Assembly: GCA_963829955.1 (NCBI GenBank) | Contig: CAWHKS010000021.1 | Span: 62,001-126,000, forward strand | DNA length: 64,000 nt | Direction: 5' to 3' | Origin: DASTFY01 sp963829955 | GTDB taxonomy: Bacteria; Actinomycetota; Acidimicrobiia; Acidimicrobiales; Ilumatobacteraceae | The notes under the pieces: model-generated | What the model saw: only the letters and a program-made list of their open reading frames with translations | Told to the model about the DNA's origin: nothing | Databases searched by the model: none | Shown here: in pieces, positions 8,885 to 17,899 of the stretch | Position numbering within the stretch: position 1 is the stretch's first letter | Layout of the letters: each line of letters starts with the position of its first letter | Made by a program: the position numbers and the translations under genes

Positions 8885-9616
8885 TTGGCCGACCTCCGTC
8901 TCACCGTCACCGCGGCGGCGGAGCTGCCACTCGATGAATGCCTCGTCGGCGTCGTGACGGTGGAAGCCGGGGATCAGGCGGTGACGGTGAGCAGCAGGCT
9001 CAATCTGATCGAGGGCGACGTGACCTTCGATGTCACCGGGCCGGCCGGCTACACCGCGAGGTGTAGCTGGCCGTGGCCGGTCGACGCCTTGTCCCGCTGG
9101 GTCGAGCTCGCGGCGGGCCAGCGCATCCGTGGCGCGATCCCGCTCCTGGCGACCGACACGAGCGCGCCGCTCTTCCCGGCGGCGGGGGACTACACGATGG
9201 TGGCGTCGTTCACTGCCACGGCGGACGCCACCCTGCGGAGCTCGCCGGCCACCGTGCGGCGAACGGCCGCCCGGACCGAGGCGCGCGCCGCCGCGCTGCG
9301 GGAGCGGGACGTGTTGCAGAGCCTCCTCAGCGCGTCCGTGCTGGGCGACGCCGCGGCGGGGTTGGCGCTGCTTGACGAGGCCGACACCGTGACCACCCGG
9401 GCGTTGTCCGCGCTGGCCCAGGACAGGCTCGACGAGCTTGTCGCTCCGCTCGACGCGGGTGACGACCGTTCGGCAGCCGCGGTCGTCCTCGCGGTGGCCG
9501 CCGTCTTGCCGCCCGGCGTCGCCGACGGGGACCCGCGCCGAGCCCCCGCCGAGGCCCTGTTCGACGAAGGTACGGACGAGGCTGTGGTGTTCCGCGGGTT
9601 GCAGGGCCCGACCTGA
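8885..9616 (+). CDS. Hypothetical protein related to the C-terminal module of the preceding protease
   Basis: A 243-residue protein with a TTG start 14 bp after the protease gene; the start is uncertain. Its first 130 residues follow the same plan as the protease's C-terminal module: strands ending in SRLNLIEGDVTFDVTG, the segment VELAAGQRIRGAIPLL, and AAGDYTMVASFTATADA followed by SSPATV. An alpha-helical tail rich in Ala, Leu and Asp follows, also as in the protease. No enzyme motif is seen. The shared architecture and probable co-transcription suggest the two act together, for example as a secreted or complex-forming partner; that is inference. Confidence 0.6.
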   Translation: MADLRLTVTAAAELPLDECLVGVVTVEAGDQAVTVSSRLNLIEGDVTFDVTGPAGYTARCSWPWPVDALSRWVELAAGQRIRGAIPLLATDTSAPLFPAAGDYTMVASFTATADATLRSSPATVRRTAARTEARAAALRERDVLQSLLSASVLGDAAAGLALLDEADTVTTRALSALAQDRLDELVAPLDAGDDRSAAAVVLAVAAVLPPGVADGDPRRAPAEALFDEGTDEAVVFRGLQGPT

Positions 9617-9653
9617 CGCCGTCCTGACGGTCACCTGACGCGCCGCAACTTCC

Positions 9654-9659
9654 TACGCT
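9654..9659 (+). promoter_or_regulatory. -10 hexamer TACGCT, near-leaderless start
   Basis: TACGCT lies nine bases before the ATG at 9669, with no ribosome site between. This matches the TANNNT-to-start spacing seen at several other genes here. Confidence 0.45.
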
Positions 9660-9668
9660 CCAGACCCG

Positions 9669-10146
9669 ATGCAACTGGCGGAACTGGTGCGGGATCTCCC
9701 AGTGATCGACCTCCAACCCGACGACGTCCTCGTCCGGGAGGGAGAGCGCACCGAGCGCGGTGTTCGTGCTCGATCACGGGGCGCTGTCGGTCACGCGAGG
9801 CGGGATGGCGATCGCCGAGATCGCCACGCCGGGCTCGTTCGTCGGGGAGATCGCGGCGCTGGTCGGAGGGGACCACTCGGCGACGGTGACCGCGACGGCA
9901 CCGAGCCGGCTGTGGCGGGCCGACGACGGTGCGGCCTTCCTGCGGTCGTCACCGGACATCGCCGTGATGGTGGCCACCGAGGTCGCGCACCGGTTGCAGG
10001 GTCTCGTGGCCTACCTGGCCGACCTCAAGCGGCAGTACGACGGGGCGCCCGGTCTGGACATGGTTGACGGCGTCCTGATCCGCCTGGCGCAAGCCCGCAA
10101 GCCGGCGCAGCCGGGTTCCGCCCGGGAACCCGACCCCCTGTACTGA
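9669..10146 (+). CDS. Cyclic nucleotide-binding (CRP-type) domain protein (frameshifted)
   Basis: The first frame gives LQPDDVLVREGERT. Removing one G at about 9753 continues it as SAVFVLDHGALSVTRGG, the normal start of a cNMP-binding beta-barrel. The phosphate-binding cassette region follows (GSFVGEIAALVGGDHSATV), then a long helix (VMVATEVAHRLQGLVAYL). There is no HTH domain: the protein stops about 45 residues after the barrel. It may be a stand-alone sensor rather than a transcription factor. The indel is probably a sequence error. Total length about 158 residues. Confidence 0.7.
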
Positions 10147-10170
10147 GCGCCCGAGCCCTCCCCGACGCCC

Positions 10171-10923
10171 GTGCGCCTCCTACTTGCTTCCGACCTGCAC
10201 TACACGCTGCGCCAGCTCGACTGGCTGGTGGAGGCGGCGGCCGAGGTCGACGTCGTCGTGGTCGCCGGGGATCACCTCGACGTGTCGTCGTCGGTGCCGC
10301 TGGACACCCAGATCGTCGTCGTCGAGACGTATCTGGAGCTGCTCGCCGGACGTACGACGGTCGTCGCCTGCTCCGGCAACCACGACCTGACCGAGGTGGA
10401 CGCCGGCGGTGAACGCGGCGCGCCATGGTTGGCGGCGGCCCGCCGTCTCGGCGTGCTGGTGGACGGGGACAGCAAGGAACTTGGCGGCGCGCTCGTCACC
10501 GTCTGCCCCTGGTGGGACGGGCCGATGCAGCGCGAGATGGTCGCTCGTCAGCTGGCGCAGGATGCCGCGCGGTCCCACCACCCGTGGATCTGGGTCTACC
10601 ACTGGCCCCCGGCGGGTTCGGCCACGACCTGGACCGGTCGCAGCTTCTACGGCGACGAGGACCTCGCCGGCTGGATCGACGAACACCGTCCGGACATCGT
10701 GCTGAGCGGCCACGTGCACCAGCCGCCGTTCGTTGCCGAGGGGTCGTGGGTGGATCGCATCGGCTCCACTTGGGTGTTCAACCCCGGCCGCCAGATCGGC
10801 CCGGAGCCGAGCCACGTCGTCGTCGATCTGGGCGAGGGCGTCGCGACCTGGAGCTCGATGCTCGGCGTCGAGCGCCAGGAGCTCTCCGACGAGCCAGGCC
10901 GTCCCCGCGCGCTGTTCGCGTAG
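10171..10923 (+). CDS. Calcineurin-like metallophosphoesterase
   Basis: A 250-residue enzyme with the full set of dinuclear metal motifs: ASDLHY, AGDHLD, CSGNHDL, VYHWPP and SGHVHQ. By family it hydrolyses phosphomonoesters or diesters using two metal ions in the cytoplasm; the substrate cannot be told from sequence. The GTG start at 10171 begins the first strand (MRLLLASDLHY). It follows the CRP-type gene by 24 bp on the same strand, so a cyclic nucleotide phosphodiesterase role is conceivable but unproven. Confidence 0.85.
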   Translation: MRLLLASDLHYTLRQLDWLVEAAAEVDVVVVAGDHLDVSSSVPLDTQIVVVETYLELLAGRTTVVACSGNHDLTEVDAGGERGAPWLAAARRLGVLVDGDSKELGGALVTVCPWWDGPMQREMVARQLAQDAARSHHPWIWVYHWPPAGSATTWTGRSFYGDEDLAGWIDEHRPDIVLSGHVHQPPFVAEGSWVDRIGSTWVFNPGRQIGPEPSHVVVDLGEGVATWSSMLGVERQELSDEPGRPRALFA

Positions 10924-11053
10924 CGACGGCCACGCGGCCCCCCGCCACCGGTGGGTGTGCCCGTTCTCACTAGTGTCGCCGGGCACGAAAGGGCGAGCGA
11001 CTGCGCCCCACCGCTGGGCCCACCGCCCGGACCGCGGCCAGAACGGAGCGATC

Positions 11054-12607
11054 GTGATCCATCCCAGCCCACTCCCGGACGTGGAGATCCCTGACCGGTT
11101 GCTGACCGACTTCGTCCTGGGTCACGCCGCCAGCCGGACGGACAGGCCCGCCCTCATCGACGGCCCGACGGGCCGCGTGGTGACGTACGGGCAGCTCGAC
11201 GACGCCGTGCGGCGCCTGGCCGGTGGACTCGTGGCCAGAGGTTTCGGACCCGGGCAGGTGTTGGCGTTGATGGCGCCCAACGTGCCGGAGTACGCGGTCG
11301 TCTTCCATGCCGTCGCCATGGCTGGTGGCGCCATCACGACGATCAACCCGACCTACACGGAGCGGGAGATCCACCACCAACTGGTGGACGCCGGAGCGTC
11401 GCTGCTGGTGACCGTCCCGGCCACGCTGGAGGTGGCCGCGGCGGCGGCCGAGGGGACGCCAGTCACGGCGACCGCGGTGATGGCTTCCGCCGAAGGAGTT
11501 GATTCACTCGAGGAGTGGTACGGAGAGCCGCTGGCCGAGCAGGTGCCCGTGTCCGACGAGACCGTCGTCGCCCTGCCCTACTCGTCAGGCACGACGGGGC
11601 TGTCGAAGGGCGTGATGCTCTCGCACCGGAACCTGGTCGCGAACATCGCCCAGATCGTGGCGCCGGGCGACTTCATCGAGGACGACGTCATCATCGCCGT
11701 CTTGCCCTTCTTCCACATCTACGGGATGCAGGTGCTCATGAACACGGGCTTGTCGGTCGGGGCCTCGATCGTCACGATGCCGCGCTTCGACCTGCCTCAG
11801 TTCCTCCAGCTCCATCAGGACTACCGCATCACGAGGACGTTCGTGGCGCCTCCCATCGTCGTGGCGCTGGCCAAGCACCCGGCGGTGGGGGACTACGACC
11901 TCAGCTCGATCCGCCAGGTCTTCTCCGGAGCGGCGCCGTTATCGGCCGAGCTGGCCGAGGAGGCCGGCGGACGGCTCGGCTGCGAGGTCGTGCAGGGCTA
12001 CGGCATGACCGAGGCGTCCCCGGTGACCCACATGACCCCGGCAGGTGGTTACAAGCCCGGGTCCGTCGGGGTGACCGTGCCCAACACGGCGACCAGGATC
12101 GTCGATCCGCTCACGGGCGAGAACCTGGACGTGGGTAGCGACGGGGAGGTCTGGGTGCAAGGCCCGCAGGTCATGCAGGGATACCTCAACAACCCCGAGG
12201 CCTCCGCCGTCACCGTCGACGACGACGGCTGGCTCCACACGGGCGACATCGGGCACCTGGACGCCGACGGCCACCTCTACGTCGTCGACCGGCTCAAGGA
12301 GCTCATCAAGTACAAGGGCTTCCAGGTGGCGCCGGCCGAGCTGGAAGGGATCCTGCTCACCCACCCAGCCGTCGCCGACGCGGCCGTGGTCGGTCTGCCC
12401 GACGACGAGGCTGGCGAGATCCCGGTCGGCTACGTCGTGCTCAAGCCCGACCAGTCGGCGTCGGCCGACGAGGTGCGGGACTTCGTGGCCGGCCAGGTGG
12501 CCACGTACAAGCAGCTCCGCGAGGTCGTCCTGATCGACGCGGTGCCAAAGTCACCGTCCGGCAAAATCCTCCGCCGCGTGCTCAAGGACCAGGCCACGTC
12601 CTCGTAG
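11054..12607 (+). CDS. 4-coumarate-CoA ligase-like acyl-CoA synthetase
   Basis: An adenylate-forming enzyme of 517 residues. The GTG at 11054 has GGAG five bases upstream and starts the recognisable domain; the frame is open further upstream without support. Motifs are the phosphate-binding loop YSSGTTGLSKGV, the adenine motif GYGMTEASPV, the hinge region GDIGHLDADGHLYVVDRLKE and the catalytic Lys near the C-terminus in PKSPSGKILRR. The reaction is ATP-dependent conversion of a carboxylic acid to its CoA thioester. The domain order matches 4-coumarate-CoA ligases, but actinobacterial members often take fatty or aromatic acids, so the substrate is open. Confidence 0.85.
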   Translation: MIHPSPLPDVEIPDRLLTDFVLGHAASRTDRPALIDGPTGRVVTYGQLDDAVRRLAGGLVARGFGPGQVLALMAPNVPEYAVVFHAVAMAGGAITTINPTYTEREIHHQLVDAGASLLVTVPATLEVAAAAAEGTPVTATAVMASAEGVDSLEEWYGEPLAEQVPVSDETVVALPYSSGTTGLSKGVMLSHRNLVANIAQIVAPGDFIEDDVIIAVLPFFHIYGMQVLMNTGLSVGASIVTMPRFDLPQFLQLHQDYRITRTFVAPPIVVALAKHPAVGDYDLSSIRQVFSGAAPLSAELAEEAGGRLGCEVVQGYGMTEASPVTHMTPAGGYKPGSVGVTVPNTATRIVDPLTGENLDVGSDGEVWVQGPQVMQGYLNNPEASAVTVDDDGWLHTGDIGHLDADGHLYVVDRLKELIKYKGFQVAPAELEGILLTHPAVADAAVVGLPDDEAGEIPVGYVVLKPDQSASADEVRDFVAGQVATYKQLREVVLIDAVPKSPSGKILRRVLKDQATSS

Positions 12608-12692
12608 CGCGCGGCCCTCCGCCGTCCGGGCCGTCCGGCGAGTTTCTTGACTGTTTTGCGTCATATCCAGGGACGACGGCCGTTCCTCAGGT

Positions 12693-13832
12693 GTGACGAG
12701 CCTGACCCCGCCCTCCGGTGACCCGACGGTCGACGTGCCTTCCGCCTCCGTGGTCGAGCAGTCGCGCCTGCGCATGGTCGCGCTCGTGCCCGCCCACGAC
12801 GAGGCGGTCGGCATCGGCGCCACGATCGAGGCCCTCCTGGCCCAGACCCGGCCGCTCGACGCAATCATCGTCATCGGCGACAACTGCACGGACGACACCG
12901 TGGCCATCGCCAGCCGCTACCCCGTGACCGTGATCGAGACGGCGGGCAACCAGCACCGCAAGTCGGGTGCACTGAACCTGGCCTGGCGCCGGTTCGCCGC
13001 CGACGCCGACATCGTCGTGACCGTCGACGCCGACACCGAGCTCGACGCCAACGCGGTGGCCGACTGGGAGGCCGAGTTCCAGGCCGATCCGAGTCTCGGT
13101 GGCTCGACCGCCAAGTTCACGATGCGTCCTGGCAAGGGGATGCTCCTGCGCTGGCAGCGCTTCGAATTCGCCACGTCCGTCGACGTCGCCCTGCGCCGGG
13201 GTTCGACGTCGGTGCTGGCGGGCGCCGGCGCGGCCCTCCGCAACGAGGCGCTGGGCGCCGTCATGGAGCGGGGCGACCGTGAGGGACCGTGGACCTACGC
13301 CTCGACCGTCGAGGACTTCGAGCTCACGCACCGGCTGCGGGAGCTGGGCTGGGCCTGCCGGACCAGCCCGACGATCCGTGCCTTCACGGATCCGATGCCC
13401 AGCGTCTCGGCCCTGTGGGGCCAGCGGCTGAAGTGGTCATCGGGGACAGCCGAGGACCTCATGAGCTTCGGCCTCACGCGGCTGACCTTCCTGGCCTGGA
13501 GCCAGCAGGCGGCCGGCGCGCTCGCCGTCCTCACCCGCATCCTCTGGGTGCTGGTGACCATCTGGGCGTTCATGCTCGGCGCCGGTGGCTTCAACCCGCT
13601 GTGGCTGCTGCTCCCGGCCATCACGATCACGCTCTCCGTCAAGCGCGCGTTGCGCATCCCGTACCGGGATTGGCGCGACATCGTCCTCGCCGCCCTCGTG
13701 GTGCCCCAGGAGGTCTACTCCTGGCTCCAGGTGGGCTGGTTCGCCTCGTCCTGGTGGCGGGTGCTGGCAGCGCGGGTGACGCGCCGCCGCCCCGACTACT
13801 GGGCCGTCCAATACCGCGCCGAGAGGGGGTGA
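12693..13832 (+). CDS. Processive family 2 glycosyltransferase, membrane-bound
   Basis: A 379-residue GT2 enzyme of the NodC/hyaluronan/chitin-synthase type. The GT-A domain shows ALVPAHDEAVGIGATIEALL, the metal-binding VDADTE, the acceptor Asp in STVEDFELTHRL and QRLKW, equivalent to the Q-x-x-R-W motif of processive enzymes. Two or three membrane helices follow (about 270-325), ending with a basic tail. It probably builds and exports a beta-linked polysaccharide from a UDP-sugar. The GTG start at 12693 has only a weak ribosome site. The LPATG mini-protein and polysaccharide deacetylase follow directly, as in a synthase-deacetylase pair. Confidence 0.85.
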   Translation: MTSLTPPSGDPTVDVPSASVVEQSRLRMVALVPAHDEAVGIGATIEALLAQTRPLDAIIVIGDNCTDDTVAIASRYPVTVIETAGNQHRKSGALNLAWRRFAADADIVVTVDADTELDANAVADWEAEFQADPSLGGSTAKFTMRPGKGMLLRWQRFEFATSVDVALRRGSTSVLAGAGAALRNEALGAVMERGDREGPWTYASTVEDFELTHRLRELGWACRTSPTIRAFTDPMPSVSALWGQRLKWSSGTAEDLMSFGLTRLTFLAWSQQAAGALAVLTRILWVLVTIWAFMLGAGGFNPLWLLLPAITITLSVKRALRIPYRDWRDIVLAALVVPQEVYSWLQVGWFASSWWRVLAARVTRRRPDYWAVQYRAERG

Positions 13833-13837
13833 CAAGA

Positions 13838-14017
13838 ATGAACTACTCCTCCACCCTCAGTGCAGGCGCTGCTACCGGCGCCGCCGGAGCGGCTGGCGCC
13901 ATGCTGCCGGCCACGGGCTTCGGAACAGCTGCCACGCTGCTGCTCGCCCTGAGCCTGATCGGCGCCGGCGCAGCCGTGGTCTCGCTGGTGCGCCGCCCGG
14001 CCACCGCGAAGCCCTGA
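13838..14017 (+). CDS. 59-residue LPATG sorting-signal mini-protein
   Basis: The ATG at 13838 has a G-rich ribosome site overlapping the stop of the glycosyltransferase gene. The whole protein is a short Ala/Gly/Ser-rich stretch, the sortase-type motif LPATG, a hydrophobic helix (TLLLALSLIGAGAAVVSLV) and a basic end RRPATAKP. There is no N-terminal signal peptide, so it is a free-standing cell-wall sorting signal. It sits between the polysaccharide synthase and the deacetylase and is surely co-transcribed. It might serve as a small membrane subunit or a wall anchor for the product; both are inference. Confidence 0.75.
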   Translation: MNYSSTLSAGAATGAAGAAGAMLPATGFGTAATLLLALSLIGAGAAVVSLVRRPATAKP

Positions 14018-14116
14018 GAACTCGGCGCTTCGCGCCCTGATCGATGGCCGGGGGGCGTCCCCCCGCCCTCCGGCCGTCAACAACCAACCGCAAACCCCGC
14101 TTCACGAAGGAAAGAG

Positions 14117-14869
14117 ATGTCGAAGAAGGCCCTTGTGCCCCTGCTGACCGGTGCGACCATCACCCTGCTCGCGCTCCCGATCGTCGGCACGCTGCGAGCC
14201 AGCGCGCGCGCCGAGGAGCGCCCTGCGGCGGCGGCCGAGCAGAGCTGTGACGCCTACGTGGCGCTGACGTTCGACGACGGCCCGACCCCCCTCACCGCCG
14301 ACCTACTCGACGTGCTGGCCGACCACGGTGCCCGCGCCACGATGTTCAACGTCGGCACGGCCGTGGAGGAGCACCCGGAGATGGTGCAAGAGCAGCTGGA
14401 CGCCGGGCACGCAGTCGAGAACCACACGCGGACCCATGCCGACCTCACCACGCTGACGCCCGAACAGGTCGCCGAGGAGATCACGATCTCCAACTCCGAC
14501 CTGCGCGACGCCGGCGCCGACCCGCAGTGGTTCCGCCCGCCCTACGGCTACACGGACGAGCGGGTCAAGGCGGCCGTGGCGGCCGCGGGGCTCCAGGAGG
14601 TCATCTGGACCACAGACACCTTCGACTGGAAGGAGAGCAGCCCCCAGCAGCTGCTCGACCGGGCGCTCGCCGTCGAGCCGGGCGGGATCATCCTCATGCA
14701 CGACGGCCAGCAGCGCACGATCGACGCCCTGCCCGCCATCCTGGATGGCCTGGCCGAGCGCGGCCTGTGCTTCGGTCAGATCCTCCCCGACACGGCCGAG
14801 CACTGGCCGGGCGAGTGGGCCACCAACAGCTTCAAGGCCGTGGCCGGCCCCTGGGCCGTCGAGGGCTGA
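14117..14869 (+). CDS. Exported polysaccharide deacetylase (NodB family, CE4)
   Basis: A 250-residue protein with an N-terminal signal or anchor helix (about residues 6-26, ending near ASARA) and a NodB domain. Motifs are LTFDDGPT (catalytic base and metal Asp), H-x3-H in ENHTRTH, RPPYGY, the Trp-containing TTDTFDW and ILMHDG. CE4 enzymes remove N-acetyl groups from chitin, poly-N-acetylglucosamine or peptidoglycan. AAGGAAAGAG serves as ribosome site before the ATG at 14117. As third gene after the GT2 synthase it most likely deacetylates that product outside the cell. Confidence 0.88.
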   Translation: MSKKALVPLLTGATITLLALPIVGTLRASARAEERPAAAAEQSCDAYVALTFDDGPTPLTADLLDVLADHGARATMFNVGTAVEEHPEMVQEQLDAGHAVENHTRTHADLTTLTPEQVAEEITISNSDLRDAGADPQWFRPPYGYTDERVKAAVAAAGLQEVIWTTDTFDWKESSPQQLLDRALAVEPGGIILMHDGQQRTIDALPAILDGLAERGLCFGQILPDTAEHWPGEWATNSFKAVAGPWAVEG

Positions 14870-17800
14870 GCGCCAGACAGTCCGGGTCCGGCGTCCACCG
14901 CCGGAGCCTGGCACGCGTCCCGGCGCGGCCACGTCCGTCCCCCGGCATCCGACTCTGAGCGCGGCGTGCCGTTGGCGGCGGGTTCTGCTCAGACTCCGGA
15001 CGGCCGGCCGGGCGAGCGGCACGGGCCGGCCAGGGGGTTGCGGGGCCCGGTATGCAGTGGCCGCCGGCTTGACGGGCCGGGCCAGCCACAGCGGACGCCG
15101 CAGTCCCCCCGGTCCCGGCCCAGGACGGGCTTTGGCCAGCCACTCCCGGTACACCTCGGTCGAGCGGGCGGTGTCCACGACGACGTCCCCGTAGCGGTCG
15201 TCGGGCTGCGCCGGCCCAACCGTCACCCGCTGCAGCCAGCAGTGCATCCCGGAGACGGGGTCCGGCTGCACGGGGAAGGTCAGGTTCTGGTGGACGCCGG
15301 CGTCCGACCACCACACCCGCTCGGAATCCGGGTCTTCCGAGGCGAACGGCTCTACCGCCGCCTGCTGGCGCAGCACCCACTTCTGGCCGGCCCCGTCCGT
15401 CGCGCCGCCGTAGGCCCGACCGTCCGGGCCTGTGATCCCGACCCGTCCTGACGACCACCGTTGTGCCCCGCGGGTGTCGTCGAGCCGCCAACGGCCCATG
15501 TGGTGGGAGGCGCCGACCACTCCGGGCCGGATGCCCTCGGTGCGCCAGGCCCGGATGACGAACCAGCCCAGCCGGGTGCTGACCCGCACGAGGCCGTCGA
15601 CCTCGATCCCCAACTCCTCGCTGTCGCTCGGGTGGATCCACAGCGGATGACCGTGGCTGATCTCGTTGAGCCACTTCGAGTTGCCGCCGCGGGTGTGGAT
15701 CATCGTGGGCAGGCGGAACGTCGGAATCAGGATCCGCTCGCCGGCCGGGAAGTCGAGGTCCTCCCAGTGGACGTGGGAGGGGATCCACGTCGGCACCGCG
15801 TACTCGGGCCAGCCCCAGTCGCGCAGCATCTCGGAGTACAGCTCCAGCTTCCGCGACGGCGTGGGGAAGCCGGCCCGGACCACGCCGTCGATCTCGACGC
15901 CGAGCGAGCCGTCACCGATGAACGGCATGTGGCCGCCGATGTCCTCGAGGTTGTCGTGGCGACCGGCCGTGCCGGGCACGCGGTAGACGCCGTCGTCCTC
16001 CCGCACCGCGCCGGCGGTGTCGAGCTCCTGCTCCGGGACCATCCGCTCGTGGAGCTCGTGCTGGTCACCCGGCAGCTCGAACGCGCCGTGGCGGCGCATG
16101 TACTGGAGCGGGCTGAGGCCTTCGGCGGCGGCCGCCTCCGGCAGACCGGGCACGGAGTGGGTGAACAGGTGCTCGTAGTACTCGTCCACGGAGACGGGCC
16201 GGCCCGGGCGCTCCGGCGACTCGAAGTGGCCGCGGATGCCGAGTGAGCCGTCGGGGTCGATGTGGAATGCGAGGTCGATCCACCACTCGTTCTCCTCCCA
16301 GACCTCGCCGGGGTTGACCTGCCAGGTCCGCTCGACCGTCCGACCTTGTTGCTCGGCGAACACCTTGAACACGGGCTGGCGAAAGCCGATCCACCGGCCG
16401 GTGTGGGTCTCGTAGGAGGCGACGTCGTGGCGTTCCGCGCCGACGCCCATGGGGAGGACGTAGTCCGCGAACCAGGCTGACTCCGACCAGGAGGGGGTCA
16501 GGGCGACGTGGCAGCCCACGAGCTCCTCGTCGGTCAGCACCTCCAGCCAGGAGAACCCGTCCGGGTTCGTCCAGACGGGGTTGTAGACCCGGGTGAAGTA
16601 GGTGTCGAGGCGGCCCCGGCCCTCTTTGAGGAAGTGGGGGAGGAGCATCGACAGCTCGTGGTGGGCGAGCGGGTACTCGGCCGGCCAAGTGATGTCGTTC
16701 CACTGGTCGTGGGGATGGACCGGCTTGGGCGGCACCGGGATGAACTTGTTCCAGCCGTTGGGGCTCGTGCCGCCGGTCGTGCCGACCGAGCCGGTGAGCA
16801 CGTTGAGCAGCCACAGGCAGCGGGCCGTCTGCCATCCGCCCTCGTTGCCGGCGCCGGACGCCCGCCACGTGTGGGACGAGAACCTTCCGAGGGCGTTCCC
16901 GATGAGCTCGCCGATGCGCCGGATCTGTCGCTCGTCGAGGCCACACAGCTGTGCGGCCCGCTCGGGCGTGTAGTCGACGTAGAGGTCGAGCAGCGCGGGG
17001 CCAACGGACGCGAACTCGACCGGCAGGTCCGGTCTGGTCTCGCGGAGGAACGTCTCCCAGTTGACCCAGCGGCGCACGAACTCCCGGTCCCAGGTCCCCG
17101 CCTCGAGCAGCAAGCGGGCCAGCGCGAGCAGCAGCACGGGTTCGGTGCCGGGCCAGGCCGGCAGCCAGTGGTCGACCATGGACGCGGTGTTGGACAGGCG
17201 GGGATCGACGCAGATGACCTTGGCGCCCCGCTGTTGTCCCTCGATGATGCGCTGCGCGTGGGGGTTGAAGTAGTGACCGGCCTCCAGGTGGGAAGAGATG
17301 AGGAAGATGACGTCGGCGTTCGCGTGGTCCGGCGAGGGCCGGTCGAAGCCCATCCAGGCCGCGTAGCCGACGCGTGCTCCGGATGAGCAGATGTTGGTGT
17401 GAGAGTTGTGCGCGTCGAGCCCCCACGCGTGCAGCACCCGCTCGATGAAGCTGTCGTCGCCCGGTCGGCCGACGTGGTACATGACCTCTTGGCCCCGGCC
17501 CTCGCGGATGGCCGTCCCGATGCGCCCGCCGATCTCGGAGAGCGCCCGGTCCCACGTGATGCGCTCCCACTCGCCTCCGCCCCGCCGGCCGGCCCGCTTG
17601 AGTGGGTAGAGGATGCGCTCGGGGTCGTAGACCTGATTCAGGGTGGCCGGGCCCTTGGCGCAGTTGCGGCCCCGGCTGGCCGGGTGGTGCGGGTTGCCCT
17701 CGAGCCGGTCGATGCGCCCGGTGTCCTTGTCGACGTAGGCCAGCAGGCCGCAGCAGGCCTCGCAGTTGAAGCACGTCGTCGGGATGAGCGAGAACCGCCG

Positions 17801-17899
17801 TCGGGTGCGCCGGCCGTGCGCCCACTCCTGGGCGTCGTACTCCTCCCAGTCGTCCCAGCGCTCGGGCGGGGGGTAGTTCGTGAGGCCCGGGGTGGTCAC
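14303..17899 (-). CDS. Molybdopterin oxidoreductase, catalytic subunit (DMSO reductase superfamily)
   Basis: The GTG start at 17899 overlaps the stop of the upstream Fe-S/NrfD gene in a GTGA, so the two are translationally coupled. A [4Fe-4S] motif lies near residue 42 (CFNCEACC, last Cys in GRNCAKG). SHTNICSSGARVGYAAWMG places Cys where a Mo/W ligand would be, as in polysulfide and thiosulfate reductases. VIFLISSHLEAGHYFNPHAQ and the C-terminal MopB segment HGHPLWIHPSD are also visible. No Tat signal is seen. Family similarity fades near 15040 (WLARPVKPAATAYR), yet the open frame runs to 14303, overlapping the deacetylase gene by 567 bp. The natural stop was probably lost to an indel near 15040. 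The substrate is unknown. Confidence 0.8.
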   Translation of the reverse strand: MTTPGLTNYPPPERWDDWEEYDAQEWAHGRRTRRRFSLIPTTCFNCEACCGLLAYVDKDTGRIDRLEGNPHHPASRGRNCAKGPATLNQVYDPERILYPLKRAGRRGGGEWERITWDRALSEIGGRIGTAIREGRGQEVMYHVGRPGDDSFIERVLHAWGLDAHNSHTNICSSGARVGYAAWMGFDRPSPDHANADVIFLISSHLEAGHYFNPHAQRIIEGQQRGAKVICVDPRLSNTASMVDHWLPAWPGTEPVLLLALARLLLEAGTWDREFVRRWVNWETFLRETRPDLPVEFASVGPALLDLYVDYTPERAAQLCGLDERQIRRIGELIGNALGRFSSHTWRASGAGNEGGWQTARCLWLLNVLTGSVGTTGGTSPNGWNKFIPVPPKPVHPHDQWNDITWPAEYPLAHHELSMLLPHFLKEGRGRLDTYFTRVYNPVWTNPDGFSWLEVLTDEELVGCHVALTPSWSESAWFADYVLPMGVGAERHDVASYETHTGRWIGFRQPVFKVFAEQQGRTVERTWQVNPGEVWEENEWWIDLAFHIDPDGSLGIRGHFESPERPGRPVSVDEYYEHLFTHSVPGLPEAAAAEGLSPLQYMRRHGAFELPGDQHELHERMVPEQELDTAGAVREDDGVYRVPGTAGRHDNLEDIGGHMPFIGDGSLGVEIDGVVRAGFPTPSRKLELYSEMLRDWGWPEYAVPTWIPSHVHWEDLDFPAGERILIPTFRLPTMIHTRGGNSKWLNEISHGHPLWIHPSDSEELGIEVDGLVRVSTRLGWFVIRAWRTEGIRPGVVGASHHMGRWRLDDTRGAQRWSSGRVGITGPDGRAYGGATDGAGQKWVLRQQAAVEPFASEDPDSERVWWSDAGVHQNLTFPVQPDPVSGMHCWLQRVTVGPAQPDDRYGDVVVDTARSTEVYREWLAKARPGPGPGGLRRPLWLARPVKPAATAYRAPQPPGRPVPLARPAVRSLSRTRRQRHAALRVGCRGTDVAAPGRVPGSGGGRRTRTVWRSALDGPGAGHGLEAVGGPLARPVLGRVGEDLTEAQAALGQAIQDGGQGVDRALLAVVHEDDPARLDGERPVEQLLGAALLPVEGVCGPDDLLEPRGRHGRLDPLVRVAVGRAEPLRVGAGVAQVGVGDRDLLGDLFGRQRGEVGMGPRVVLDCVPGVQLLLHHLRVLLHGRADVEHRGAGTVVGQHVE
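14887..14905 (+). terminator. GC-rich hairpin after the deacetylase gene
   Basis: TCCGGCG and CGCCGGA form a perfect 7-bp stem with a 5-nt loop, 17 bp after the stop of the deacetylase. No T-tract follows, as is common in actinobacterial terminators. Confidence 0.45.
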
